Assembly: GCA_036558305.1 (NCBI GenBank)
Contig: DATBFX010000242.1
Coordinates: 1-6,153 of the forward strand
From: DATBFX01 sp036558305
GTDB taxonomy: Bacteria; Chloroflexota; Chloroflexia; Thermomicrobiales; UBA6265
Direction: 5' to 3'
DNA: 6,153 nt
The notes under the pieces are model-generated. The model searched no databases and had not been told where the DNA came from. It saw only the letters and a list, made by a program, of their open reading frames with translations. This document shows positions 1 through 5,698 of this stretch, piece after piece. The position numbers were made by a program, and so were the translations under genes. How positions within the stretch are numbered: the first letter of the stretch is position 1; the number at the start of each line of letters is the position of its first letter.

Positions 1-324
1 GACCTGATCGATCGCCTGGAGATCGACTGGCTGGTGACGCTCGACGCCCCGCCCCGCCTCGAACTGATCCTGCGGCAAAAGGAGGGCCGGCTGCTCGTCA
101 ACCTGATCAACCGCGGCTCCGGCGAGACGCTTTCGCCCCGCCGGGTCGTCGTCGAAGAACTGCCGCCGGTCGAGCAGATCACCCTGCGGGTCCGCCGTCC
201 GGAACGTCCGCGCTCCGTCTCGGTCTTTCCCGCCGATCGCCCCGCCGATTGGACCTACGCCGCCGGTCTCGTCACCATCCATCTTCCCCGCGTCGACATC
301 CATAGCGTCGTCGGTATCGAGTGA
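1..324 (+). CDS. C-terminal part of a probable glycoside hydrolase (5' end outside window)
   Basis: The reading frame is open from the first base and ends at TGA 322-324, so only about 107 C-terminal residues are visible and no start should be assigned; the GTG at 34 is simply an internal codon. The fragment reads as alternating beta-strands: a VNLINRGSG stretch, then SPRRVVVEELPPVEQITLRVRRP, broken here as SPRRVVVEELPP and VEQITLRVRRP, and finally LPRVDIHSVVGIE. From memory, this strand-rich ending with 'VEE.PPV' and a closing 'PRV.IH..V.IE' resembles the C-terminal beta-sandwich of large glycoside hydrolases with GH42-like or beta-galactosidase-trimerisation architecture. No catalytic residues are visible, so activity cannot be judged. 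If it is a hydrolase, its position just before a sugar importer would fit release of the transported sugar from a polysaccharide. A 237-base gap separates it from rhaT, so co-transcription is not assured. The coding call is firm; the family is tentative. Confidence 0.6.
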   Translation, partial: DLIDRLEIDWLVTLDAPPRLELILRQKEGRLLVNLINRGSGETLSPRRVVVEELPPVEQITLRVRRPERPRSVSVFPADRPADWTYAAGLVTIHLPRVDIHSVVGIE

Positions 325-393
325 GCTCGTCCCCTGCCGAACACGCGCGCCACGAAGTGCCAGATCCCTCGACCCCGGTGGCACCGTGCGCGT

Positions 394-456
394 CCGCCGT
401 CCGCCTTCCGCCCTCCGCCCTCCGCCCTCCGCCCTCCGCCTTCCGCCCTCCGCCTG
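394..456. repeat. Heptamer tandem repeat, nine CCGCCCT-type units
   Basis: Nine consecutive 7-base units fill this stretch. Each begins CCGCC and ends in CT, TT, GT or TG; five are exactly CCGCCCT (408-414, 415-421, 422-428, 429-435 and 443-449). The + strand is almost pure pyrimidine apart from one G per unit. It lies in the gap between the hydrolase-like gene and rhaT. A 7-base period does not keep reading frame, and I see no plausible gene across it. It may be a slippage-prone microsatellite or part of a dispersed heptamer family. Confidence 0.9.
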
Positions 457-486
457 TTGCGCCCTCCCAGGCCCTGTGCTTACATT
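457..486 (+). promoter_or_regulatory. Weak candidate sigma-70-type promoter for the operon
   Basis: TTGCGC (457-462) and TACATT (481-486) are separated by 18 bases, acceptable for a housekeeping promoter. Matches to consensus are only three of six at -35 and four of six at -10. The site falls in the least GC-rich patch of the gap and would start transcription near 493, about 70 bases before the rhaT ATG. It is the best candidate I found by eye, not a demonstrated promoter. Confidence 0.25.
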
Positions 487-561
487 ACGGTCCTCTTTGA
501 GCAACGATCGTGAGGAGCGTGGCGGACGCCGCCGCGGTCTCGCCCGAGGGACGCGCACGCG

Positions 562-2286
562 ATGGTAGAGTCCGCGACGGAGCAGTGGGCGCCCGCTGGG
601 CACGAAGAAGCGGCACCGGCGCCGGCCGCCGCTCGCCCCGTCCTCGAGATGGACCACATCTCGAAGCGATTCGGCGCCACCCAGGCGCTCGAAGACGTCT
701 CCCTTGCCCTCTACCCCGGCGAGATCCACGCCCTCCTCGGCGAGAACGGCGCCGGCAAATCGACCCTGATCAAGATCATGACCGGCGTCCAGCAGCAGGA
801 CGCCGGCGAGATCCGGATCGACGGGCAACCGGTTCGCGTCGCCTCCTCCCAGGACGCGCAGCGGCTCGGCGTCGCCGCGATGTACCAGGAACCGATGATC
901 TTCCCCGATCTCTCGGTGGCCGAAAATGTCTTCATCGGCCACCGCAACCGGGGCAAGATCGTCGACCGGCGGCGGATGGAGCGCGAGGCGACCGAGGTCT
1001 TGGCCCGGCTCGGCGTCCGGCTCGACGTCGGCGAACCGGCCCGCGGGTTGACCCTGGCCGAACAGCAGACGGTCGAGATCGCGAAGGCGATCTCCCTCGA
1101 CGTCCGCGTCCTGATCATGGACGAACCGACCGCCTCGCTCTCCGCCCACGAAGTGGCGCAACTCTTCCGAATCGTGACGAACCTGCGCGAGCGCGGCGTT
1201 GCGGTCCTCTTCATCTCCCACCGGATGGAAGAGGTCTTCGAAATCGCCGGCCGGGTGACGATCCTCCGCGACGGCCGCTGGATCTCGACGACGCCCCGCG
1301 CCGAGTTGACGCCCGCGGCGGCGATCCGCGGCATGGTCGGGCGCAAGGTCGTCGAGATCTTCCGGCGGCAGCGACGCGAACCGGGCGCGGTCCGGCTCGC
1401 CGTGCAAGGGCTCGGCCGGCAGGGCGCGTTCCAGGACGTCTCCTTCGAATTGCGTGCCGGCGAGGTGCTCGGGTTCGCCGGGCTCGTCGGAGCGCGCCGC
1501 ACCGACGTCGGCCTGGCGCTCTTCGGGATCGCTCCGGCGGACAGCGGCACGGTCCTGCTCGACGGCGCACCCGTATCTATCACCAACTCGCACCAGGCGA
1601 TGGGTCTCGGCATCGCCTACAGCACCGAGGACCGGCGGCAACTTGGCTTGATCATGCCCCTCTCGATTGCTTCGAACATCTCCCTGCCGTCGCTCCGGCG
1701 CTACCTGGGGCGCGGCGGTCTGGTGCGGCGGGCGCAGGAGCGGGCGGCGGCGGAGGCGTTCCGCCAGCGGCTCAACATCCGGGCGGCGTCGGTCGAAGCC
1801 CCGACGGCGTCGCTCTCGGGAGGCAACCAGCAGAAGGTCGTGATCAGCAAGTGGCTCGAAACGAAACCGAAGGTCCTCATCCTCGACGAACCGACGCGGG
1901 GGATCGACGTCGGCGCCAAGGTGGAGGTGCACCAATTGGTCGACGACCTGGCCGCCCAGGGGTTGGCGATCATCCTGATCAGCTCGGACCTCCCCGAAGT
2001 CCTGGCGATGAGCGACCGCATCCTGGTCATGCGCGAGGGCCGCCAGATGGCGATCTTCGACCACCGGGAGGCAACCCAGGAGCGGGTGCTCTCGGCGGCC
2101 ATGGGCCAGGCCGGCGACCTCTTCCCCGAAGGCGAGGGGATCGACCGGGCGGCCGCCACGGAGGCGGTGGCGGTGATCGACCAGTTGGTGGCGGGCGACG
2201 TGCCGATTGAGTCGCAAGTGGCAAGTGGCAAGTCGCAAGTTCGACCGGAATCCGGTCCGACCGACCTCCTGACGCGGGACGTGTGA
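562..2286 (+). CDS. rhaT: Sugar (probably L-rhamnose) ABC transporter, fused double ATPase
   Basis: This is the cytoplasmic energy-coupling subunit of a CUT2 sugar importer, with two ABC domains in one chain (574 aa; relatives such as RbsA are about 500). Domain 1: Walker A GENGAGKST (60-68), Q-loop Gln109, signature-like LTLAEQQ (163-169), Walker B VLIMDEP (183-189), H-loop His220. Domain 2: degenerate P-loop GLVGARRTD (307-315), signature LSGGNQQ (418-424), Walker B VLILDEP (438-444), and ISSD in place of the H-loop histidine. One intact and one degenerate nucleotide site is normal for this family, but Arg312 replaces the glycine I expect in GAGR. The ATG start is the only good one before the first domain; GAGGG at 546-550 is rather far upstream, and the first 28 residues are an Ala/Pro-rich extension. 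About 60 residues follow the usual end near Met514, and the last 24 come from heptamer repeats. The name follows rhizobial usage and is unrelated to the E. coli RhaT symporter. Confidence 0.88.
   Translation: MVESATEQWAPAGHEEAAPAPAAARPVLEMDHISKRFGATQALEDVSLALYPGEIHALLGENGAGKSTLIKIMTGVQQQDAGEIRIDGQPVRVASSQDAQRLGVAAMYQEPMIFPDLSVAENVFIGHRNRGKIVDRRRMEREATEVLARLGVRLDVGEPARGLTLAEQQTVEIAKAISLDVRVLIMDEPTASLSAHEVAQLFRIVTNLRERGVAVLFISHRMEEVFEIAGRVTILRDGRWISTTPRAELTPAAAIRGMVGRKVVEIFRRQRREPGAVRLAVQGLGRQGAFQDVSFELRAGEVLGFAGLVGARRTDVGLALFGIAPADSGTVLLDGAPVSITNSHQAMGLGIAYSTEDRRQLGLIMPLSIASNISLPSLRRYLGRGGLVRRAQERAAAEAFRQRLNIRAASVEAPTASLSGGNQQKVVISKWLETKPKVLILDEPTRGIDVGAKVEVHQLVDDLAAQGLAIILISSDLPEVLAMSDRILVMREGRQMAIFDHREATQERVLSAAMGQAGDLFPEGEGIDRAAATEAVAVIDQLVAGDVPIESQVASGKSQVRPESGPTDLLTRDV
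2211..2238. repeat. Heptamer array (GTSGCAA x4), left arm of an inverted pair
   Basis: Four perfect-length units read GTCGCAA, GTGGCAA, GTGGCAA and GTCGCAA. They lie inside the 3' end of rhaT and encode its residues from about Ser551 (SQVASGKSQV). The array is the inverse of the units at 2295-2329: bases 2210-2239 can pair with 2294-2323, with a single C-C mismatch at one unit position. The 54-base loop between them contains the rhaT stop codon and a small perfect inverted repeat, GACCGGA (2243-2249) and TCCGGTC (2251-2257). Confidence 0.9.
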
Positions 2287-2294
2287 CATGCGCC

Positions 2295-2329
2295 TTGCCA
2301 CTTGCCACTTGCCACTTGCGACTTGCCAC
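2295..2329. repeat. Heptamer array (TTGCSAC x5), right arm of an inverted pair
   Basis: Five consecutive units, four TTGCCAC and one TTGCGAC (2316-2322), lie in the short gap between the rhaT stop and the rhaP start. They are the reverse complement of the array at 2211-2238. In mRNA the two would form a long, nearly perfect stem that closes about 16 bases before the rhaP ribosome-binding site. Pairing of the four left units with the first four right units is 27 of 28. Confidence 0.9.
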
Positions 2330-2338
2330 TTCGTCGAC

Positions 2339-2346
2339 GGGAGGGG
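2339..2346 (+). promoter_or_regulatory. Ribosome-binding site that fixes the rhaP start
   Basis: GGGAGGGG, with a GGAGG core at 2340-2344, stands five bases before the GTG at 2350. This supports that GTG over the TTG at 2302, which lies within the heptamer array, would add 16 repeat-derived residues and has no such site. Confidence 0.8.
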
Positions 2347-2349
2347 CTC

Positions 2350-3426
2350 GTGAGCGACGCCGTCCTCCGCCGGGTTCGCCCCGAGCAGTTCCGCGAGGTC
2401 ATCCTGCTGTTCGTGACGATCGGGTTGCTGATCTTCTTCTGGACGCAGGTCCCCAACTATTTCAACCCGGGCACGATCAACCGGTGGACGACGGGACTAC
2501 CGGTGCCGATGATCGTCGCGGTCGGTCAGGTGATGGTCGTCTTGACGCGGAACATCGATCTGTCGGTCTCGTCGATCGTCGGGTTGTCGGCCTATGTCGT
2601 TGGGACGTTGCTGACCCACCACAACGGGATGCCGGTCGCCTTGGCCGTCGCGCTGGCGGTGCTGCTTGGACTCGGGTTGGGAGCGATCAACGGGTTGATC
2701 GTCGCCTACGGCGGCGTGCCGGCGGTGGTCACGACGCTGGGGACGCTGTCGCTCTACCGGGTCGCGTTGGTTGAGTATTCCGGGGCGAAGACGGTCACGA
2801 CGGCGAATCTCCCCGACTGGATGAACGGGGTGCCGAGCAAGTCCATCTTCTCGATCGCGCAGTACGAGCTGCGGCTCCTGGTCGCGGTCGCGCTGGCGGT
2901 CGTCGTCGTCGGTCAGTTGGTCCTGCGGTATTTGCCGTTCGGGCGACGTCTGTTCGCGATCGGGTCGAATCCGGACGCGGCGCGGGTCGCGGGACTGCCG
3001 GCACAGCGGGACGTGTTCACGGCGTTTGCGGTCTCTGGCGCGCTCTCCGGGTTGGCGGGGTTCATCTACCTGGTGCGGTTCGGCAACATCACCGTGACCG
3101 CGGGGCAGGGGTTGGAGTTGCAGGCCGTGGCCGCGGTGGTGGTGGGCGGTGTCAACATCTTCGGCGGGTCCGGGTCGATGATCGGGGCCTTTCTGGGGGT
3201 GGTGCTGATCGAGCTCCTGCAGCAGAGCCTACTCCGTTGGCAGGTGGTGAATGAGTTCGCCAAGGACGCGATCCTCGGGTTGCTGATCCTGGTGGCCGTC
3301 ACCGTCGACGCCATCATCCTGGGGCGACTCCGCGAGATGTGGGTCAGGACGCGACGCCGCGACCGGGAGCGGGAGCAGGCGCGGGCGACGGTGTCTCCGC
3401 GCGAGGGGGTGGCCCATGGCGCGTGA
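2350..3426 (+). CDS. rhaP: Sugar (probably L-rhamnose) ABC transporter permease 1
   Basis: An integral membrane permease of the CUT2 class (BPD_transp_2-type fold), 358 aa from GTG 2350, a normal family length. It should pair with RhaQ to form the channel. Hydrophobic segments are visible near residues 16-34, 50-65, 72-88, 95-113 and about 174-196, with more to the C-terminus; eight to ten in all is likely. Family landmarks are NIDLSV (68-73), followed by a glycine-rich helix, the AINGLIVAYGGVPA stretch (about 112-125), a cytoplasmic-loop motif of the form GSNPDAARVAGL, and GGVNIFGGSGS (266-276). The protein ends in a strongly basic tail rich in Arg and Glu, consistent with a cytoplasmic C-terminus. 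Its last 11 bases overlap the start of rhaQ, which points to one transcript and translational coupling. L-rhamnose specificity is inferred from the whole cassette, since permeases alone do not show it; RbsC-, XylH- or LsrC-type relatives look much the same. Confidence 0.88.
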   Translation: MSDAVLRRVRPEQFREVILLFVTIGLLIFFWTQVPNYFNPGTINRWTTGLPVPMIVAVGQVMVVLTRNIDLSVSSIVGLSAYVVGTLLTHHNGMPVALAVALAVLLGLGLGAINGLIVAYGGVPAVVTTLGTLSLYRVALVEYSGAKTVTTANLPDWMNGVPSKSIFSIAQYELRLLVAVALAVVVVGQLVLRYLPFGRRLFAIGSNPDAARVAGLPAQRDVFTAFAVSGALSGLAGFIYLVRFGNITVTAGQGLELQAVAAVVVGGVNIFGGSGSMIGAFLGVVLIELLQQSLLRWQVVNEFAKDAILGLLILVAVTVDAIILGRLREMWVRTRRRDREREQARATVSPREGVAHGA

Positions 3427-4453
3427 ACTCGGGCGCCGCCTCCGAAGTTGGGAAGGGTTGCTGCTCGTCTGCCTGATCGTCGTGCTGACCCTAAATATCA
3501 CGCGTGTGTCGAACTACCTGACGATCTCGAATCAGGTGAACCTGTTCCAGTTGGGGATCGAGAAGGCGATCGTGACGCTGGTGATGACGTTCGTGATCAT
3601 CAACGGCGACATCGACCTCTCGGTGGCGTCGATGATGGGGTTGGCGGCGGCGCTGATGGCGCACCTGACTCAGCAAGGATGGCCCTTCCCGCTGGCGCTG
3701 GCGGCGGCGCTGGCCGTCGGTCTCTTTTTCGGGTTGGTGAACGGGTACTTCGTGGCGGTGCTCGGGTTGAGTTCCCTGGCGGTGACGCTGGCGGGGTACG
3801 TCGGGTTCCGCGGGTTGGCCGAGCTGCTGGTCAAGGACAGGTCGGTCAGCGGGTTCCCGACCTGGTTTACCGATCTCGGGCAGCACGGATTGATCGGGAA
3901 GGTGACGTTCTCGATCCTGCTCTACTTCGTGCTGGCGGCGATCGCGACGGTGGTCCTGCACTTCAGCGGGTTCGGGCGATTGACGTATGTCGTCGGGAAC
4001 AGCAAGGAAGTCGCCCGGTACTCGGGGGTTTCGGTCGTCCAGACGAAGATGACGATCTTCGCGATGAGCGGTTTCATCTCGGCGCTGGCCGGGGTCCTGT
4101 TCGCCGCCCGGTTGGGGGCGGTGCGGGCGAGTACGGCCACGGGTTTCGAACTCGACATCATCACGGTGGTGCTGCTCGGTGGGGTGAGCATCTTCGGTGG
4201 GGTCGGTTCGATGGTCGGGGTGCTCCTCTCGACCTATCTCGTGCTGAACATCCGGAACGGGTTGACGATCGCCGGGGTGACCGGCAACGTCCAAACGGGG
4301 ATCATCGGTCTGCTCCTGATCCTGTCCGTGCTCCTGCCGAATCTGGCCGGGCGCGTGCGGGAGCGCCTGCGGCGGGGGCAGACCGACCCAGGAGCGCACG
4401 TCCCGCCGGCCGGATCGGCGGAGGCGGCGCCCTCTCGGAGCGCGGCCGGGTAG
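3416..4453 (+). CDS. rhaQ: Sugar (probably L-rhamnose) ABC transporter permease 2
   Basis: The second CUT2 membrane permease, 345 aa, homologous to RhaP and probably its heterodimer partner. The ATG at 3416 lies inside the end of rhaP and is preceded at six bases by GAGGGGG (3403-3409), a good ribosome-binding site, so the overlap is real. After a short basic N-terminus (Arg-rich to residue 10), the first membrane helix runs from about 13 to 27. The matched landmarks are GDIDLSV (64-70), GLVNGYFVAV, the loop motif GNSKEVARYSGV and GGVSIFGG (255-262). The last 30 or so residues are polar and Pro/Ala/Arg-rich and probably cytoplasmic. Both permeases use the codon pair GGG-TTG for most Gly-Leu dipeptides, unlike rhaT and rhaS. 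A GC stem-loop surrounds its TAG stop codon, and 118 bases separate it from rhaS. Confidence 0.88.
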   Translation: MARELGRRLRSWEGLLLVCLIVVLTLNITRVSNYLTISNQVNLFQLGIEKAIVTLVMTFVIINGDIDLSVASMMGLAAALMAHLTQQGWPFPLALAAALAVGLFFGLVNGYFVAVLGLSSLAVTLAGYVGFRGLAELLVKDRSVSGFPTWFTDLGQHGLIGKVTFSILLYFVLAAIATVVLHFSGFGRLTYVVGNSKEVARYSGVSVVQTKMTIFAMSGFISALAGVLFAARLGAVRASTATGFELDIITVVLLGGVSIFGGVGSMVGVLLSTYLVLNIRNGLTIAGVTGNVQTGIIGLLLILSVLLPNLAGRVRERLRRGQTDPGAHVPPAGSAEAAPSRSAAG

Positions 4454-4466
4454 CGGTTGCCCGGCC
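4444..4466 (+). other. GC stem-loop around the rhaQ stop codon
   Basis: GGCCGGG (4444-4450) and CCCGGCC (4460-4466) are perfect complements, giving a seven-pair all-GC stem with a nine-base loop that begins with the rhaQ TAG. No run of T follows, so it is not a standard intrinsic terminator. A hairpin at this place, between permease and binding-protein genes, could act as a partial terminator or as an RNA-stability or processing element that lets rhaS be made in excess. The structure is visible; the role is inference. Confidence 0.5.
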
Positions 4467-4480
4467 TGAGACCACATGGG

Positions 4481-4489
4481 AAAGGAGGT
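4481..4489 (+). promoter_or_regulatory. Near-consensus Shine-Dalgarno before a seven-codon ORF
   Basis: AAAGGAGGT includes the full AAGGAGGT complement of the 16S rRNA tail and is the best ribosome-binding sequence I see in the window, better than those of the four transporter genes. It stands nine bases before the ATG at 4499, not before rhaS, whose start is 82 bases farther on. Either it drives a leader peptide or it is a relic start site. Confidence 0.6.
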
Positions 4490-4498
4490 CTTCTCGCA

Positions 4499-4522
4499 AT
4501 GCACCGGTGCGTCCTGTCGTGA
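4499..4522 (+). CDS. Possible seven-residue leader peptide (MHRCVLS) upstream of rhaS
   Basis: ATG at 4499 is followed by six codons and TGA at 4520-4522, giving Met-His-Arg-Cys-Val-Leu-Ser. It is preceded at good spacing by a near-perfect Shine-Dalgarno. It ends 49 bases before the rhaS GTG and uses a different frame from rhaS. Short leader ORFs can control the next gene through ribosome position, but this one has no run of a single amino acid, and I find no clear alternating hairpins around it, so I cannot name a signal. It could also be chance in a GC-rich purine-rich stretch. The frame and the Shine-Dalgarno are seen; translation and function are inferred. Confidence 0.35.
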   Translation: MHRCVLS

Positions 4523-4560
4523 GGCAGGGCAGGGATCGAAACGCCGTACTGCGACGAGGA

Positions 4561-4566
4561 GGGAGG
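4561..4566 (+). promoter_or_regulatory. Ribosome-binding site that fixes the rhaS start
   Basis: GGGAGG, core GGAGG at 4562-4566, lies five bases before GTG 4572. The protein from that GTG begins directly with a signal peptide. A longer frame from ATG 4476 would put 32 polar residues before the signal peptide and is therefore rejected. Confidence 0.8.
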
Positions 4567-4571
4567 ACAAC

Positions 4572-5663
4572 GTGAAACACCGTCGTTTCCAGAAGTTGAC
4601 CGGGGCGATCCTCGCGGCGCTGCTCATCACGAGTATGGGCGCGGCGGTGCGGGCGCAGGATGCGACGCCGAGTCCGACCGCGGTGGTGCAGGCGACGCCG
4701 GGGCAGGCCGTCAAGATGATGCTCCTGCCGAAATTCCTCGGCATCTTGCCGTTCGACCAGGCGCACCAGGGCGCGGAAGAAGCGGCGAAGGAGCTGCAGA
4801 ACCCGACGGCGTTGGACTTCGTCGGTCCGACCGCGGAGAACAGCGTAGCCGGGCAGATCGATTTCGTGACGAACGCCCCGACCGGCGGCTACAAGGTCGT
4901 GATGCTCTCCAACAACTCGGGCGACCAGATCGTGCCGGCGGCGCAGGCGGCCCAGGCGGCGGGAACCAAGATCGTGACCTGGGACTCGCCGATCCCGAGC
5001 GGGCAGGGCGAGAGTCTGTTCGTGGCGCAGGTCGACTTCACCGAGACCGGCAAGGTGATGGCCGACATGGCGCTCGACATCCTCGGTCCCGACGGCGGCA
5101 AGTTCGCGATCCTCTCGGCTTCCCCGGACGCGGCGAACCAGAACGCCTGGATCGCGGCGATGCAGGAGGCCCTCAAGGATCCGAAGTACGCCAAACTCCA
5201 GCTCCTGGAGATCGTCTACGGCAACGACGAGTCCGAGAAGAGCTACGAGCAGGCGCAGGCGCTGATCGACAAGTACCCGGACATGAAGCTGATCATGGCG
5301 CCGACCTCGGTCGGGATCGTGGCGGCGGCGAAGGCGCTCCAGGACGAGGGACTCTGCGACAAGATCAAGGTCTCCGGTCTGGGTGTGCCGTCGGAGATGC
5401 TCGAGTACAACAAGAACGGCTGCGCGCCGGAGTTCGCGCTCTGGAGTTTCGTCGACCTCGGTTACCTGACGTACTACGTCTCGTACCTGCTGGCGACCGG
5501 CGCGATCCAGGGCGCCGAAGGCGAGTCCTTCAACGCCGGGCGGCTGGGCGATTACACGATCACCAAGGACCCGACGCGGCCGGACATCCAGGCACTGCGG
5601 GTGCTGATGGGACCGTTCTCGATCTACAACAAGGACAACATCGACGCGGCGGCGAGCCAGTAG
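4572..5663 (+). CDS. rhaS: Extracytoplasmic sugar-binding protein, probably L-rhamnose (RhaS type)
   Basis: The solute receptor of the importer, 363 aa, of the periplasmic-binding-protein type I fold shared by RbsB, RhaS and LsrB. The N-terminus is a clear Sec signal peptide: basic residues 2-8, hydrophobic core 9-25, probable cleavage after Ala28 (VRA before QD). There is no lipobox cysteine. A Thr/Pro-rich linker precedes the sugar-binding domain, which starts near Ala51. Compared from memory with the AI-2 receptor LsrB, contacts Lys35, Asp116, Gln167 and Pro220 correspond to Lys54, Asp138, Gln190 and Pro244. Asp166 is replaced by Asn189 and Asp267 by Ser292 (LWSFVDLG). The stretches SASPDAANQNAW, YGNDESEKSY and APTSVGIVAAAKAL, and the SGLGVPSEM motif, look like RhaS proteins, so L-rhamnose is preferred over AI-2. 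Two cysteines, 262 and 284, could form a disulfide. Transcription probably comes from the rhaT promoter. Confidence 0.82.
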   Translation: MKHRRFQKLTGAILAALLITSMGAAVRAQDATPSPTAVVQATPGQAVKMMLLPKFLGILPFDQAHQGAEEAAKELQNPTALDFVGPTAENSVAGQIDFVTNAPTGGYKVVMLSNNSGDQIVPAAQAAQAAGTKIVTWDSPIPSGQGESLFVAQVDFTETGKVMADMALDILGPDGGKFAILSASPDAANQNAWIAAMQEALKDPKYAKLQLLEIVYGNDESEKSYEQAQALIDKYPDMKLIMAPTSVGIVAAAKALQDEGLCDKIKVSGLGVPSEMLEYNKNGCAPEFALWSFVDLGYLTYYVSYLLATGAIQGAEGESFNAGRLGDYTITKDPTRPDIQALRVLMGPFSIYNKDNIDAAASQ

Positions 5664-5669
5664 CGCCGG

Positions 5670-5698
5670 CCCCCTAACCCCCCAACCCCCTTCCCCCC
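5670..5698. repeat. C-run repeat; minus strand is a four-run G-quadruplex motif
   Basis: Four C-runs of 5, 6, 5 and 6 bases (5670-5674, 5678-5683, 5686-5690, 5693-5698) are separated by TAA, AA and TT. On the minus strand these are four G-runs with loops of only two to three bases, which meets the usual rule for a very stable intramolecular G-quadruplex. C-rich spacers of this kind followed by a matching G-rich arm look familiar from intergenic repeats of several GC-rich and cyanobacterial genomes; that is memory, not a search. It starts seven bases after the rhaS stop. Confidence 0.85.

Noticed and set aside
376..386. Terminator for the first gene (CGGTG/CACCG)
   Set aside because: Arms of five with a one-base loop and no T-run; too weak to call.
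394..456. CRISPR-like array
   Set aside because: Units are seven bases and directly adjacent, with no spacers, so it is a simple tandem repeat.
510..2210. Long + strand frame parallel to rhaT (566 codons)
   Set aside because: Its product is an Arg/Pro/Gly-rich string without motifs, whereas the overlapping frame from 562 has all ABC ATPase motifs in order.
2302..2349. Longer rhaP from TTG 2302
   Set aside because: It would begin within the heptamer array, adding residues encoded by the repeat, and has no ribosome-binding site; GTG 2350 has a good one.
3416..3426. Overlap of rhaP and rhaQ as an anomaly
   Set aside because: An 11-base overlap with a clear ribosome-binding site is ordinary operon packing.
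4476..4571. Longer rhaS from ATG 4476
   Set aside because: It would place 32 polar residues before a clear signal peptide; GTG 4572 has GGAGG at the right distance.
3491..4744. Long open frame on the minus strand (417 codons)
   Set aside because: It lies opposite rhaQ and the start of rhaS, is rich in Arg, His, Pro and Gln with no domain, and is the usual by-product of GC-rich codon use.
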